This document shows positions 1-8,154 of a DNA stretch of 64,000 bases, one piece after another (position 1 is the first letter of the stretch; each line of letters starts with the position of its first letter). The stretch lies in NCBI GenBank assembly GCA_036501025.1, contig DASYBB010000238.1, positions 20,697-84,696 of the forward strand, given 5' to 3'. Source of the DNA: DASUBV01 sp036501025. Its GTDB lineage: Bacteria > Actinomycetota > Actinomycetes > Streptosporangiales > Streptosporangiaceae. The notes beneath the pieces were generated by a model. It was not told the DNA's origin, did not search any database, and saw nothing but the letters and a program-made list of their open reading frames with translations. Both the position numbers and the translations under genes were made by a program.

Positions 1-703
1 TCAGCGACCAGGCCACCTCGCCGCCCTGGGCCGGAGTGATCGGCTCAAGGCCCATGCGCCCCGACTTCGCGTCGCCGAAGTCCGGATTGCCGCCGCTGGT
101 CATCAGCGCGAATACCCACAGGATCTGCCGCGTCGGCTGCGCGCAGGCAAAGTTGACCTGGCCGGGCTCCGACGCCACGTCAGGGTTCTTGCAGGCCGTC
201 GCGGATTGCGCGGTGACGGTCGCCACGCTGGACGGCCACGCCGCGCCGCCACCGGAAAGGACGAGCACCAGGATCGTCACCAGCGCCGCCCCGGCGGCGC
301 AGCCGACCACAATGAGCTGCCGCCGCGAGATATTCCAGTAATGACGGCCACCCCGGCCGTGCGTGACCAGAACTTCCGTCCGCGCCTGCGCTGACGGCAT
401 TGGCGCGCCCGAATTGGCGGAGTCATCATCGGGCCGGGAATCCGCATCGGGGTCCAGCGCGTATGCATCATCCGGGTGGAGAAAAGCCGATCCGAAGTCC
501 AATTCATCCGGGCCGGAGCTGGCGGGATGAGCCGGGTCAAACTGCTCGGGATTGACCGCTGAATCGTACCCGGACTCGCCTAGCTCGCGCTCCAGCTGCC
601 CGCGGGCATCGGACAGCTTCCGCTGAAGGTCCGCGGCTTCGTTCTGCAAGTCAGCCAGCCGCTGGCTCCGCTGGCGGACGCTGTCGCCGATCTGCGTTCT
701 CAT
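1..703 (-). CDS. Membrane-anchored coiled-coil protein with lytic-transglycosylase-like C-terminal region (partial, runs off left edge)
   Basis: Open reading frame on the minus strand from an ATG at 703, with no stop before position 1, so at least 234 residues. Residues about 5-45 are rich in Q, L, R and E in a coiled-coil-like pattern. Residues about 50-105 are acidic and Pro/Ser-rich. A single membrane segment (QLIVVGCAAGAALVTILVLV) lies near residues 130-150, so the C-terminal part should be outside the cell. The last visible stretch (FALMTSGGNPDFG, then SGRMGLEPITP) has the spacing of the soluble lytic transglycosylase motif ES-G-NP ... SG-x-GLMQ-P. The catalytic Glu position is Thr here. 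The SLT relationship is inferred from motif spacing alone. The TGA-free frame and GC-rich codon choice make it a real gene. Confidence 0.75.
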   Translation of the reverse strand, partial: MRTQIGDSVRQRSQRLADLQNEAADLQRKLSDARGQLERELGESGYDSAVNPEQFDPAHPASSGPDELDFGSAFLHPDDAYALDPDADSRPDDDSANSGAPMPSAQARTEVLVTHGRGGRHYWNISRRQLIVVGCAAGAALVTILVLVLSGGGAAWPSSVATVTAQSATACKNPDVASEPGQVNFACAQPTRQILWVFALMTSGGNPDFGDAKSGRMGLEPITPAQGGEVAWSL

Positions 704-1714
704 CCCTCACCTCTAGCGTGCGGCCTGTGAAAGGCGTTGTGTATCCAGGCCCGGACGGGACCCGAAGGAACTGCCTGCGGGGTATCTGGCCGGCGACTCG
801 CGGGCGTTTCGCCGGGCAGGTCCACGCGGCCGGCTGTCACCTAGCCGGCGGCCGGCGCGGCCCCCGCCTCGCGCTGGCCAGCACGGCTGCAGGCACCCGG
901 CGGGCCGGCCGCAGGCGTCTGAAGACGTCCGGCTGACCTGGATGCCGCGCTACGAGTAACCTGTGCCATGGCTCAATTAGAACACACGTACGAGCATCGT
1001 GTGAAGGGCCCGCGATTAGAATACACGTTCGGTCTGACATTCCCGGGTGCCAGCAGGCCGACCAGGGCAGACGCCACCCAGCACGGCCCTATCGGGCCCA
1101 GCCCCGATAGGGCCGCCGGAACGGCGGCCGGCCGGCGCCCGAGTCTGGCATCCGAGCGCCCCGCCCGCCCCGCCGGCGGGACCGGGCCAGGCGCCCATCG
1201 GCGGACCATCAACGGGTGCCCCTGGCACCCCGCCCGGCCGCCAGCCACGGCCGCCCTTGGCCCGTCCTGCCCATCCGCCGCCGGCACGATCAGTCGCCGG
1301 CACGATCAGTCGCCGCCCGCCCGGCCGGTCCCACCGGGCGGCCGGTCACCCCCGCCGGGCACCGGGTGGCTGCTCGAGGGAACGGCCGCCGGCGCCGATT
1401 GATTCCAGGCGCGCCGCCTCTCCATAGGCCGACCGGTCCGTGGGCCGGACGCCTTTCGGTCGCGAAATTGCCAGGCGGGTCGACTTTGGCGCCTATTGTG
1501 CGGCCGGCCGGCCGCCGACCCGGATTTCCTCGGGCTCACGGAACTCTCCGCAATGGTGGCGCTTTCGGCCCGCGCGCGGATGAAGCTCGCGTTTCCGGGA
1601 GTCTCAGTGGGGCGAGCGGCTGGCCCGAAAACGGCTGGCCGACGCCATCTCCGCGCTCTCATACTGGTTGTGCCGGGTACAGGGGTAATTGCCCGACGGA
1701 GGGAGCGGCCCGTC
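704..1714. other. About 1 kb intergenic region without a convincing gene
   Basis: The frames here give only Pro/Arg/Gly-rich shadow peptides with no recognisable domain. It lies between the divergently transcribed left-edge membrane protein and the ABC exporter, so it should hold both promoters. Two related imperfect palindromes occur: GAAC-ACAC-GTAC at 980-991 and GAAT-ACAC-GTTC at 1019-1030, in the same orientation, 39 bp apart, each preceded by TTA. A 15-bp direct repeat (GGCACGATCAGTCGC) sits near 1284-1313. I could not fix a -10/-35 pair with confidence. Confidence 0.5.
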
Positions 1715-3718
1715 ATGCGGTCCTCATCGATCAGGCGCCGTCCGGGTAAGAAGACCAAGCCCGACGAGGCCCGCCCGCCCCCTGACCCCCACGCCGAAGA
1801 CCCCCACGCCGATGACCCCCACGCCGATGACCCCCACGCCGAAGACCCGCAGGCCGACGAGCTGAGCGCCGAGCTCGCCACCGCCTACTGGACCGCTTAC
1901 CGCGACCGGATGGCCACGATCGGCTTCCGCGCCATGGCCCGGCAGTTCCCCGGCCTCGTCGGTCAGGCCGTCCGGCTGGGCTGGGAGGCCGGCCGCGGGG
2001 ACACGACCGCGACCATCGCGGCGAGCCTGGCCTCCGGGGTGTTCACCGGCTACGCGCTCCTGGCCTCGACCAGCGTGCTGCAGGCCCTGTTCGCGGCTGG
2101 CCCGACCCCCGGCCGCGTCCGGGCCGCGATCCCGTCGCTCCTGGTCGTCGCCGCGGCCGTCGCGGCCCGGTCGGGACTGCAGGCGGCCGCGGGCTGGTCC
2201 CAGGCCCGCCTGGAGCCGCAGATCCGCCGCGTGGTGGAGACCCGGCTATTCGAGCTGACGACGCGCGTTCAGCTGAGCGCGTTCGATGACGCTGAGTTCA
2301 ACGACGCGATGCTGCGCGCTCGAGACCGGGGCGTGATGTCAGCCGCTGAGGTCGTCGAGACGGTCCTCGACTGCCTGACCGGGGGGGTCGGCATCGCCGC
2401 GGCCGCCGTGGTCGTGAGCGTCCTGAACCCCATCCTGCTGGCCGTGCTGGTGGCCGCTGAGGTGCCCGGCGGGTGGGCCGCCGTGCGGTCGGCCCGGATC
2501 GGTTACGCCACCAACTTCGCGCTGGCCGACAGCCGGCGCCGCAAGTGGATCCTGTCTGACCTCATGGCCATGCGCCGGACCGCCGCCGAGCTGCGGTCCT
2601 TCACCTTCGCGCCGTTCCTGCTGGCGCGCTTCCGCCAGCTCGTCGCCTACGAGCGGGACGCCGAGCTGGTGGCGGCGCGGCGGCAGGCACTGACCAGGGT
2701 CGCCGCGAACGTGGCCGGCGGCGTCGCCACCGCGGGCGTCTACGTCGTGCTCGGCGTCCTGCTGGCCGTCGGCACCGTGCCGCTCGCCATCGCGGGCACG
2801 GCCGTCCTGGCCATCCGCTCGGCCCAGGCCTCGCTGGCCCAGCTGCTATATGCCGTGAACCGCTGTTACGAGGAAGGGCTCTACTTCTCCGACTACCTGG
2901 CGTTCTGCACCCGCGCGGCCGGCCTCGCCCCGGCGCGCGGCGGCCAGCCGGCGCCGGCCGGGTTCGACCGCATCACCGCCGAACGCGTCACCTTCGCCTA
3001 TCCCGGCGCCACCGAGCCGGCGCTGCGCGAGGTCAGCATCGAGATCCGCCGCGGCCAGGTCGTCGCCCTGGTCGGCGAGAACGGCTCCGGGAAGACCACG
3101 CTCGCCAAGCTGCTGGCCGGCCTGTACCAGCCGGACTCGGGCTCGGTCTGCTGGGACCGGACGCCGACCTCCGCGATCGACCCCGACCGGCTGCGCGAGC
3201 AGATCGCCGTGATTGCCCAGGACCACGTGAACTGGCCGCTGACCGTGGCCCACAACATTGTCATGGGCCGCGCCGCCGACCCCGGGGCGCTGGCCCGGGC
3301 GGCCGAGGTGGCCGGCGCCGACCGGGTCATCGGGGAACTGCCCCGCGGCTACCGCACTCTGCTCGACCGGCAGTTCAAGGACGGCGTCGAGCTCTCCGGC
3401 GGCCAGTGGCAGCGGATCGCGGTCGCGCGGGGCTTCTACCGCGCCGCCCCGCTGCTGATCATGGACGAGCCCACCGCCGCCCTCGACGCCCGCGCCGAGT
3501 ACGCCCTCTTCTCGTCGTTCCGCGAGCACGCCCGGGGCCGCAGCGTGCTGATCATCACCCACCGCCTGGCCAGCGTGCGCCAGGCCGACCGGGTGTACGT
3601 CCTGCACGACGGGCGCGTGACCGAGCAGGGCACGCACGCCGAACTGCTGGCCCGGCGCGGCCGGTATGCCGAGCTGTACACCCTCCAGGCCTCCCAGTAC
3701 GACCCCGCGCCGGGCTGA
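1715..3718 (+). CDS. ABC transporter, fused permease and ATPase (exporter type)
   Basis: 667 residues from ATG 1715, chosen because GGAGGGAG lies about 9 bases upstream; longer in-frame starts lack such a site. Order: Arg/Lys-rich start, an acidic DPHA(E/D) repeat at residues 24-48, an ABC exporter membrane domain (about 80-400) with several hydrophobic helices, then a nucleotide-binding domain. The ATPase motifs are complete: Walker A GENGSGKTT near residue 454, signature LSGGQWQR near 560, Walker B LLIMDEP near 580 with the catalytic Glu, and the H-loop ITHR. One half-transporter per chain means it should work as a homodimer exporting a lipid, peptide or drug; the substrate cannot be read from sequence. 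It is monocistronic, with a hairpin just after the stop. Confidence 0.92.
   Translation: MRSSSIRRRPGKKTKPDEARPPPDPHAEDPHADDPHADDPHAEDPQADELSAELATAYWTAYRDRMATIGFRAMARQFPGLVGQAVRLGWEAGRGDTTATIAASLASGVFTGYALLASTSVLQALFAAGPTPGRVRAAIPSLLVVAAAVAARSGLQAAAGWSQARLEPQIRRVVETRLFELTTRVQLSAFDDAEFNDAMLRARDRGVMSAAEVVETVLDCLTGGVGIAAAAVVVSVLNPILLAVLVAAEVPGGWAAVRSARIGYATNFALADSRRRKWILSDLMAMRRTAAELRSFTFAPFLLARFRQLVAYERDAELVAARRQALTRVAANVAGGVATAGVYVVLGVLLAVGTVPLAIAGTAVLAIRSAQASLAQLLYAVNRCYEEGLYFSDYLAFCTRAAGLAPARGGQPAPAGFDRITAERVTFAYPGATEPALREVSIEIRRGQVVALVGENGSGKTTLAKLLAGLYQPDSGSVCWDRTPTSAIDPDRLREQIAVIAQDHVNWPLTVAHNIVMGRAADPGALARAAEVAGADRVIGELPRGYRTLLDRQFKDGVELSGGQWQRIAVARGFYRAAPLLIMDEPTAALDARAEYALFSSFREHARGRSVLIITHRLASVRQADRVYVLHDGRVTEQGTHAELLARRGRYAELYTLQASQYDPAPG
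1784..1858 (+). repeat. 15-bp tandem repeat, five units, inside the ABC exporter N terminus
   Basis: Five head-to-tail units of GACCCCCACGCCGAN; the fifth is diverged (GACCCGCAGGCCGAC). They encode DPHAE, DPHAD, DPHAD, DPHAE and DPQAD. The array stays in frame and gives an acidic, His-containing cytoplasmic extension ahead of the membrane domain. Confidence 0.9.
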
Positions 3719-3721
3719 CCG

Positions 3722-3746
3722 CTCCCCGGGTTCCGCACCTGGGGAG
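3722..3746 (+). terminator. Hairpin after the ABC exporter gene
   Basis: Arms CTCCCCGGGT and ACCTGGGGAG (10 bp, one mismatch) enclose TCCGC, starting 4 bases after the stop codon. There is no U-tract, which is common for terminators in high-GC actinomycetes. Confidence 0.55.
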
Positions 3747-4053
3747 TGCTGCAAACGAATGCATAGTCGCCAGGCATCGGGGCGCCCGTGCGGTTTCATG
3801 TCTGGGCCTCCGAGGGCCCCCCGGGCGCCGGGATGGAATTTCGCAGAATCCGCAGCCGCCAACACCCGCTCGCCGGATCGGCCGGAGAGCCGGGGCTATC
3901 CGGTACGGTCCGGCCGATACTCGCCCTTCGGCCTCGATCCGGCCTATCTGTGATGATTCAGTGACGGCATGCTCACGCGCCGCCAGCGGTCGGGCCGGCG
4001 CTTTCCGTCGGCCGGCTGCGCATGGGCCGAGGACAGCGCGAGACAATGCGGCT
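3747..4053. other. Intergenic region upstream of the SDR gene
   Basis: No supported gene here. It should contain the promoter of the dehydrogenase starting at 4054, but I see no clear hexamers or ribosome site (the bases before 4054 are a weak GACAATGCGGCT). Confidence 0.4.
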
Positions 4054-4791
4054 ATGGATTCCCTTGACCTGGCCGGCGCCGTTGTGATCGTCACCGGCGC
4101 CTCGTCAGGAATCGGCGCGGCCACGGCCCGGCTGCTCTATGCCGCTGGCGCCCATCCGGTCCTCGCGGCGCGGCGGGCGGATCGCCTTGCGGTGCTCAGC
4201 GCCGACCTCGGCGGAGCGCTGGCCGTCACCGCCGATGTCACCGACCGCGGTGATATCCGCCGAATCGCGGAGGCCACCCTCGAGCGTCATGGTCAAATTA
4301 ACGCGCTCGTTAACAATGCCGGGGCCAGCCTGCATTTGCCGCTTGACCGGCTTGATCCAGAAGACTTCGCCCGTGCCCTGGGCCTCAACGTCGTCAGCGT
4401 CCTGGCCATGACTCAGGCCGTGCTGCCGGCCATGCGCGCGCAGGGCTCGGGAAGCGTCGTGAACGTCAGTTCGGGCACCACCCGGCTGGCGCCGCCGGGA
4501 GTGGGCGGCTATGCCGCCAGCAAGGCCGCCCTCAACCTGCTGACCGAGGTCCTGCGGAAGGAACTGGCAGGTGAGGGTATTGCCGTGTCGCTGGTCGTCC
4601 CGTCGATCACGGCTACCGAGTTTGCCGGCGGCCGCTTTCTGAGAGGCGGTCCAGTGCCGCCGGGAATGGTGCCGCACAGCGCCGAGTACGTCGGCCGGAT
4701 CATCCTCCGGGCACTGCGTTCCGGCGAGGCCAGCATCGACATCCCGCATGGTCCCGAGCAGCCCGGCCTGGCCGTGCTTCCGGCCGGCTGA
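4054..4791 (+). CDS. Short-chain dehydrogenase/reductase
   Basis: 245 residues, the usual length of a classical SDR. Start ATG 4054 puts the first beta strand at residues 8-13 (VVIVTG). The nucleotide-binding motif TGASSGIG follows at residues 12-19, NNAG is near 87-90, the catalytic Ser is in VNVSSGTT, and the YAASK motif supplies Tyr and Lys. These are the complete catalytic residues of an NAD(P)-dependent oxidoreductase acting on an alcohol or ketone. The C-terminal part has the flexible substrate-binding region (SITATEFAGGRF). It stands alone between the ABC exporter and lsr2, so the substrate is unknown. Confidence 0.9.
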   Translation: MDSLDLAGAVVIVTGASSGIGAATARLLYAAGAHPVLAARRADRLAVLSADLGGALAVTADVTDRGDIRRIAEATLERHGQINALVNNAGASLHLPLDRLDPEDFARALGLNVVSVLAMTQAVLPAMRAQGSGSVVNVSSGTTRLAPPGVGGYAASKAALNLLTEVLRKELAGEGIAVSLVVPSITATEFAGGRFLRGGPVPPGMVPHSAEYVGRIILRALRSGEASIDIPHGPEQPGLAVLPAG

Positions 4792-4919
4792 GAAAAGCGG
4801 CCGCCGCGGCCGCGCCGAGGCCCGGCTCCGGCGGCCCGGAGGGGGCTGATTTCTGCATTACCGCTGCCTTATCGGAGGGGCCTAGGCAGCCCGCAAGGGC
4901 CGCCGTGTCGCGGGTCACT

Positions 4920-4948
4920 TTGACATTGAAGCGTGGAACGTGCACCAT
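4920..4948 (+). promoter_or_regulatory. Possible lsr2 promoter giving a leaderless transcript
   Basis: A perfect TTGACA at 4920-4925 is followed 17 bp later by a poor -10 (CACCAT, 4943-4948). Transcription would then start at or next to the ATG at 4955. The lack of a Shine-Dalgarno sequence before that ATG fits a leaderless mRNA. The weak -10 keeps this tentative. Confidence 0.35.
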
Positions 4949-4954
4949 CACAAC

Positions 4955-5278
4955 ATGGCAAAGACTGTGAGTGTGGTCGTCACTGATGACCTAGACGGAA
5001 CGCCCGACGCTGAGACCGTGGCTTTCAGCGTGGAGGGCCAGACTTACGAGATCGACCTTAGCCAGAAGAACCTGGCTAAGCTGCAGAAGTCGCTGCAGCC
5101 TTTTATGGACGCCGGTCGCCGCACCGCGCTTCGCAAAACGGCCCGCCCGGCCCGGGGTCCCGGGGCCAGGATTGACCGGGCCGCGGTCCGCGCGTGGGCT
5201 ACCGCCCAGGGCCTCCAGGTGTCCGAGCGCGGACGGATCAGTGCTGAGGTCATGAGCAAGTACGAGGCCGCGCACTAG
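4955..5278 (+). CDS. lsr2: Lsr2 family nucleoid-associated protein
   Basis: 107 residues from ATG 4955 (MAKTVSVVVTDDLDG). The N-terminal dimerisation domain has the family pattern: DDLDGTPDAETVAFSVEG, then YEIDLS and a helix (NLAKLQKSLQPFMDAGR). A short basic linker leads to the DNA-binding domain, with IDRAAVRAWA and VSERGRISAEV; the RGR triplet inserts into the minor groove of AT-rich DNA in characterised Lsr2. The protein is the H-NS analogue of actinomycetes: it silences AT-rich and acquired genes. The linker is shorter and less lysine-rich than in some homologues. A five-residue longer start (4940) is possible, but the family begins at MAK. Confidence 0.96.
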   Translation: MAKTVSVVVTDDLDGTPDAETVAFSVEGQTYEIDLSQKNLAKLQKSLQPFMDAGRRTALRKTARPARGPGARIDRAAVRAWATAQGLQVSERGRISAEVMSKYEAAH

Positions 5279-5290
5279 GGACAATGCGCG

Positions 5291-5308
5291 GCGGAACGGG
5301 CGTTCCGC
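5291..5308 (+). terminator. Hairpin after lsr2
   Basis: Perfect 7-bp arms GCGGAAC and GTTCCGC enclose GGGC, starting 13 bases after the lsr2 stop and followed by AATT. Confidence 0.5.
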
Positions 5309-5409
5309 AATTGAGCACCCGAAGTATGTAGATCACGCTGCCATGGCCCGGTCGGGCGGCGGCACGTATTGTCGGTCTCGGGGTCACCAGTTACCGGGAC
5401 GGGGCATGC

Positions 5410-6588
5410 GTGAGTGACATTCTCAGGCAGGGCCGGGACCACGAGCCGGGGCCATGGCGTCGCCGCCTGGTCGCGCTCGCGGTCCTGGTCGGCCTGCTGG
5501 CCGCGGTGATCCTCACCCACCTGCCGCACCACCGGGCACCCCGGCCGCATCCGGCCGCGGCCGCGGTCGTGACCGGCCCGGACGGGATCACCGGCCCGAC
5601 GCTGGCCTGGGCGCCCAGCCTGCGCGTGCCCGTGGCCACCGAGCATCCCGCGCTGCTGTCCCCGGCCGCGGGCCGTCTCCAGCTCATCGGCGGTCTCCCG
5701 CTAGACCCGGCCGGCTACCAGTTCACTCAGGTGGGCGGGGGCTGGGCCATCCAGGCCAACCCGGCCCGCGCCCAGCCGCCGCGGGCCGTATGCGACGTCT
5801 GCGCGGGTTCCCCCCAGCCGGTCTACTTCCTTCCTGAACGTGGCCGTTCGGCGGCTCTCGTCGCCCCGGCCGACGCGGTCGCCCCGGCGGCTGCCGCCAG
5901 GGCCATGTGGCTGACCAGCTACCCGCGCGGCGTGAGCCTCCAGCTGGCGGCCGGCCGGGCGCGCGAGGTCGGCGCCGCCGGCCGCCTGCTCCACGCCCCC
6001 GTCCGGCTGCCGGCCGGCTACATGATCGTCCGGGGCACAGTCCGCGGCCTGCTGCTGGCCGCAGTCGGCCCGCGGCCGGGCGCCGCCGCCGAGGGACTGC
6101 TTGACCCGGCCACGGGGCACCTCACTGCCGTGCGCACGCCTGTCGTCGCGGCCAGCGCGACCGAACTCGCGGCGACGACGCCCTGCTCCAGCACGTCGTG
6201 TCATCTCGTCGTCAGCGACCTCGCCACCGGCCGGTCCGGCCCGGTCGCGCTGCCGCCGGGCACCTCCGTGGCCAACGCAGCGTTCAGCCCAGACGGCAGC
6301 TACCTGGCCCTGCAGGTCAACGCGGCGCCCGGCGGGGCGGACGGCGGGTCGGCGACGCGACTGGAGGTCGTGGCCACCGCGACCGGCCGGCTGACGCCGG
6401 TGCCGGATACCTCGCTCAGCAGCGACGCCCTGATCGGGTTCGGCTGGCCACCGGGCGGCGACGAGCTGGTCGCCGAACTCAGCTTCACGACCAAGGTCCA
6501 GCTGGCCTCGTGGCGGCCCGGGGCTACGCAACTGGCTGTGACCGTGGTCCGGACCGGTCACGGCGCCGACTCGATCTTCACCGGCTAG
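5410..6588 (+). CDS. Membrane-anchored beta-propeller-like protein (function unknown)
   Basis: 392 residues from GTG 5410, preceded by a GGGACGGGG ribosome-site-like stretch. A basic start (PWRRRL) precedes one membrane helix at about residues 20-39 (VALAVLVGLLAAVILTHL), then an Ala/Pro/His-rich linker. The rest should be extracytoplasmic. It contains a WD40/TolB-like blade signature (FSPDGSYLALQV) near residue 290 and repeated strand-turn patterns. Two Cys pairs (CDVC and CSSTSC) could form disulphides. No enzyme motif is visible. The architecture resembles the anti-sigma-like partner at 49922-51151, though no sigma gene lies beside this one. Confidence 0.75.
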   Translation: MSDILRQGRDHEPGPWRRRLVALAVLVGLLAAVILTHLPHHRAPRPHPAAAAVVTGPDGITGPTLAWAPSLRVPVATEHPALLSPAAGRLQLIGGLPLDPAGYQFTQVGGGWAIQANPARAQPPRAVCDVCAGSPQPVYFLPERGRSAALVAPADAVAPAAAARAMWLTSYPRGVSLQLAAGRAREVGAAGRLLHAPVRLPAGYMIVRGTVRGLLLAAVGPRPGAAAEGLLDPATGHLTAVRTPVVAASATELAATTPCSSTSCHLVVSDLATGRSGPVALPPGTSVANAAFSPDGSYLALQVNAAPGGADGGSATRLEVVATATGRLTPVPDTSLSSDALIGFGWPPGGDELVAELSFTTKVQLASWRPGATQLAVTVVRTGHGADSIFTG

Positions 6589-6690
6589 CACGGCGGCGCC
6601 GCTGGCGGCAGGCAATCCATGGAGCAGGCCGCTCCTAGGGGAATTTCGGGCAGCCGTGCCGGCGGCCCCGCGCAGCGCGCCGCCGGCGGC

Positions 6691-6728
6691 GCGCGGCCCG
6701 CCGCGGCACCTTCCGCGGCGGGCCGCGC
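6691..6728 (+). terminator. Very strong GC hairpin downstream of the 5410-6588 gene
   Basis: Perfect 16-bp arms: GCGCGGCCCGCCGCGG at 6691-6706 and its exact reverse complement at 6713-6728, with the 6-base loop CACCTT. It lies about 100 bases after the stop and lacks a T-run. Terminator is the simplest reading; the perfection of the stem is notable. Confidence 0.55.
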
Positions 6729-7227
6729 GGGCGCGCCGGGCCGCGCCGGGCGGGCGCGGGCCCGCCGCCGTCGCGGCGGGGCCGCCCGGCGCGGGCCCGA
6801 CTCCATCGAGACGGGCCAGGTCAGGCCGGACACGCCCCGGGATCCCGGAACGGGCGGCACGGCTCCGGGGCTGGCTCCCGGACGGGCCGCGGCGACATTC
6901 GCGGCCAGGGAGCCGGACCGGGCCGGGGGCCAATCCGAGCCGGGCCCGTGGCTCCGCGCCGGCGGCCCGTCAGCTCTCCTCAAACGTTAACGATGACCGT
7001 TTTGTCGCAACCGAAATACCGGCAACTCACGCGTAAAGTTGGCCAAAAATCAGGAACGCTGTGTTACTACTCAGGTACCGGGAATCTAATGGCCGCCGCC
7101 CGCCCGGGGCGGCATCGGGTCGCCGGGCACGCCCTGTCGTCGCGCTGGCCGGGTCCGGCTGCGGGTCCCGAGCCGCGTCCCCGGCGCCCCCGAGGGCCTT
7201 CCGGCTAAGGTCCGGGCGGTGCTGCCG

Positions 7228-7249
7228 TGCAGGTGCACGTGCACCTGCA
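7228..7249. promoter_or_regulatory. 22-bp perfect palindrome, candidate operator
   Basis: The half-site TGCAGGTGCAC is followed directly by its reverse complement. An outer pair TGCCG (7223-7227) and CGGCA (7258-7262) flanks it. It lies about 210 bp upstream of the TetR-family gene start, in non-coding DNA. Confidence 0.5.
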
Positions 7250-7324
7250 AGGTAGGACGGCACGTGCTACCGGGCGTCGGCCACGTCCGGGCCGGCCGCC
7301 GGCGCAGGCCCGGGCGATCGGTCA

Positions 7325-7337
7325 AATGAACGTCATT
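7325..7337. promoter_or_regulatory. Short inverted repeat upstream of the TetR gene
   Basis: AATGA and TCATT arms around ACG, about 120 bp upstream of the regulator. It does not resemble the TTAGC-type sites found downstream of the same gene, so it may serve another protein or none. Confidence 0.25.
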
Positions 7338-7455
7338 CTGGAATCTGCGACGCTATAAGGGACGTTAACCAGGTAAGTCGTCCGTGCGTCTACCCTGTGC
7401 TGCCTGCGGGAAGCGTGGGAAGATTGACTTAATCCACCAGCTCGGAGGGTTGACT

Positions 7456-8127
7456 GTGGAACTTTCTGCGACATCCGGGGAGAGGCTGGCGGCGGCCCCG
7501 CGTCGCCGTGTCGCCGCGGACGAGGTCCTCGATGCGGCATGCGCGGTGTTTGCCGCCGAGGGGTTCGCGAATGCCAACATGGACGCAATCGCGGCGCGCG
7601 CCGGGATGACTAAGCCGACGCTCTATGCCCGGTTCGGTCCCAAGGAGCGGCTGTTCGCCGCGGTCGTGCGCCGCGAGCACGAGATGCTCAGCGACTGGGT
7701 GGTGGCAGAACACCAGGCGGGCGAGGACGAGCCTTTCCATCAGCGGCTGCACCGGTGGATCGGGGTCTACTTCGATTTCGTCCGGGAGCGGCCGGATGGC
7801 TTCAAGCTGACCTTCGAGGGGGAGCGGCACGCGGCGGCGGCCCAGGCCGTCGAGGAGGCGACCGACGACCGGATCGACCGCATTACGACCCTGATCGCCA
7901 GCCTGTCCGGCCGGCCGGAGGGGCTCGGCCCGCGCCTGACCGCGGCGTCCATCGTGGGCCTGATGCGCTGGTGCGCGCGGGAGGCCATCCGGCACCCGGA
8001 AGTCAGCCTGGACGACGTCCAGGCCCTGTGCGAGTCGCTGGTGTCGGCGGCGATGCACGGGCTGAACCTGGACATCATGGACCACATCAGCAAGAAGGCC
8101 GACGCCGAGGCGATCGCGGCCAGCTGA
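7456..8127 (+). CDS. TetR family transcriptional regulator
   Basis: 223 residues from GTG 7456, selected by GGAGGG six bases upstream (an in-frame start at 7384 lacks one). The N-terminal helix-turn-helix is typical: VLDAACAVFAAEGF, then NMDAIAARAGMTKPTLYARFGPKE. The C-terminal ligand-binding half (about 75-223) is all-helical without a family-specific motif. The next gene in the same direction is an MFS exporter, and two matching palindromes lie in the 83-bp gap between them. This arrangement suggests a repressor of drug or metabolite efflux. Ligand unknown. Confidence 0.92.
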   Translation: MELSATSGERLAAAPRRRVAADEVLDAACAVFAAEGFANANMDAIAARAGMTKPTLYARFGPKERLFAAVVRREHEMLSDWVVAEHQAGEDEPFHQRLHRWIGVYFDFVRERPDGFKLTFEGERHAAAAQAVEEATDDRIDRITTLIASLSGRPEGLGPRLTAASIVGLMRWCAREAIRHPEVSLDDVQALCESLVSAAMHGLNLDIMDHISKKADAEAIAAS

Positions 8128-8154
8128 GCCCGGCCGGGACGGGCGGCTCGCTCA

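Larger units (their letters stand above)
6729..7455. other. Intergenic region with AT-richer island and palindromes upstream of a TetR gene
   Basis: No supported gene. Bases about 6980-7090 are clearly AT-richer than the surroundings. Two dyad symmetries follow: a 22-bp perfect palindrome at 7228-7249 and AATGA-ACG-TCATT at 7325-7337. The regulator gene starts at 7456. Small plus-strand frames here (for example from ATG 6993) encode no recognisable domain. Confidence 0.45.

Noticed and set aside
968..1402. Plus- and minus-strand open frames in the 0.9-1.4 kb region
   Set aside because: They encode Pro/Arg/Gly-rich peptides without hydrophobic core or motif, overlap each other on both strands, and are what random GC-rich DNA gives.
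5701..6933. Long minus-strand frame opposite the 5410-6588 gene
   Set aside because: It is antisense to a gene with a membrane helix, propeller motif and a ribosome site. Its product is Arg/Gly/Ala-rich with no domain.
6585..6990. Overlapping frames on both strands around the 16-bp hairpin
   Set aside because: Low-complexity Arg/Ala/Pro peptides produced by the GC-rich stem; no ribosome site or family resemblance.
6993..7208. Possible small gene from ATG 6993 in the AT-richer island
   Set aside because: The first 35 residues look protein-like, but the rest is Pro/Arg-rich, there is no ribosome site, and the palindromes lie directly downstream.
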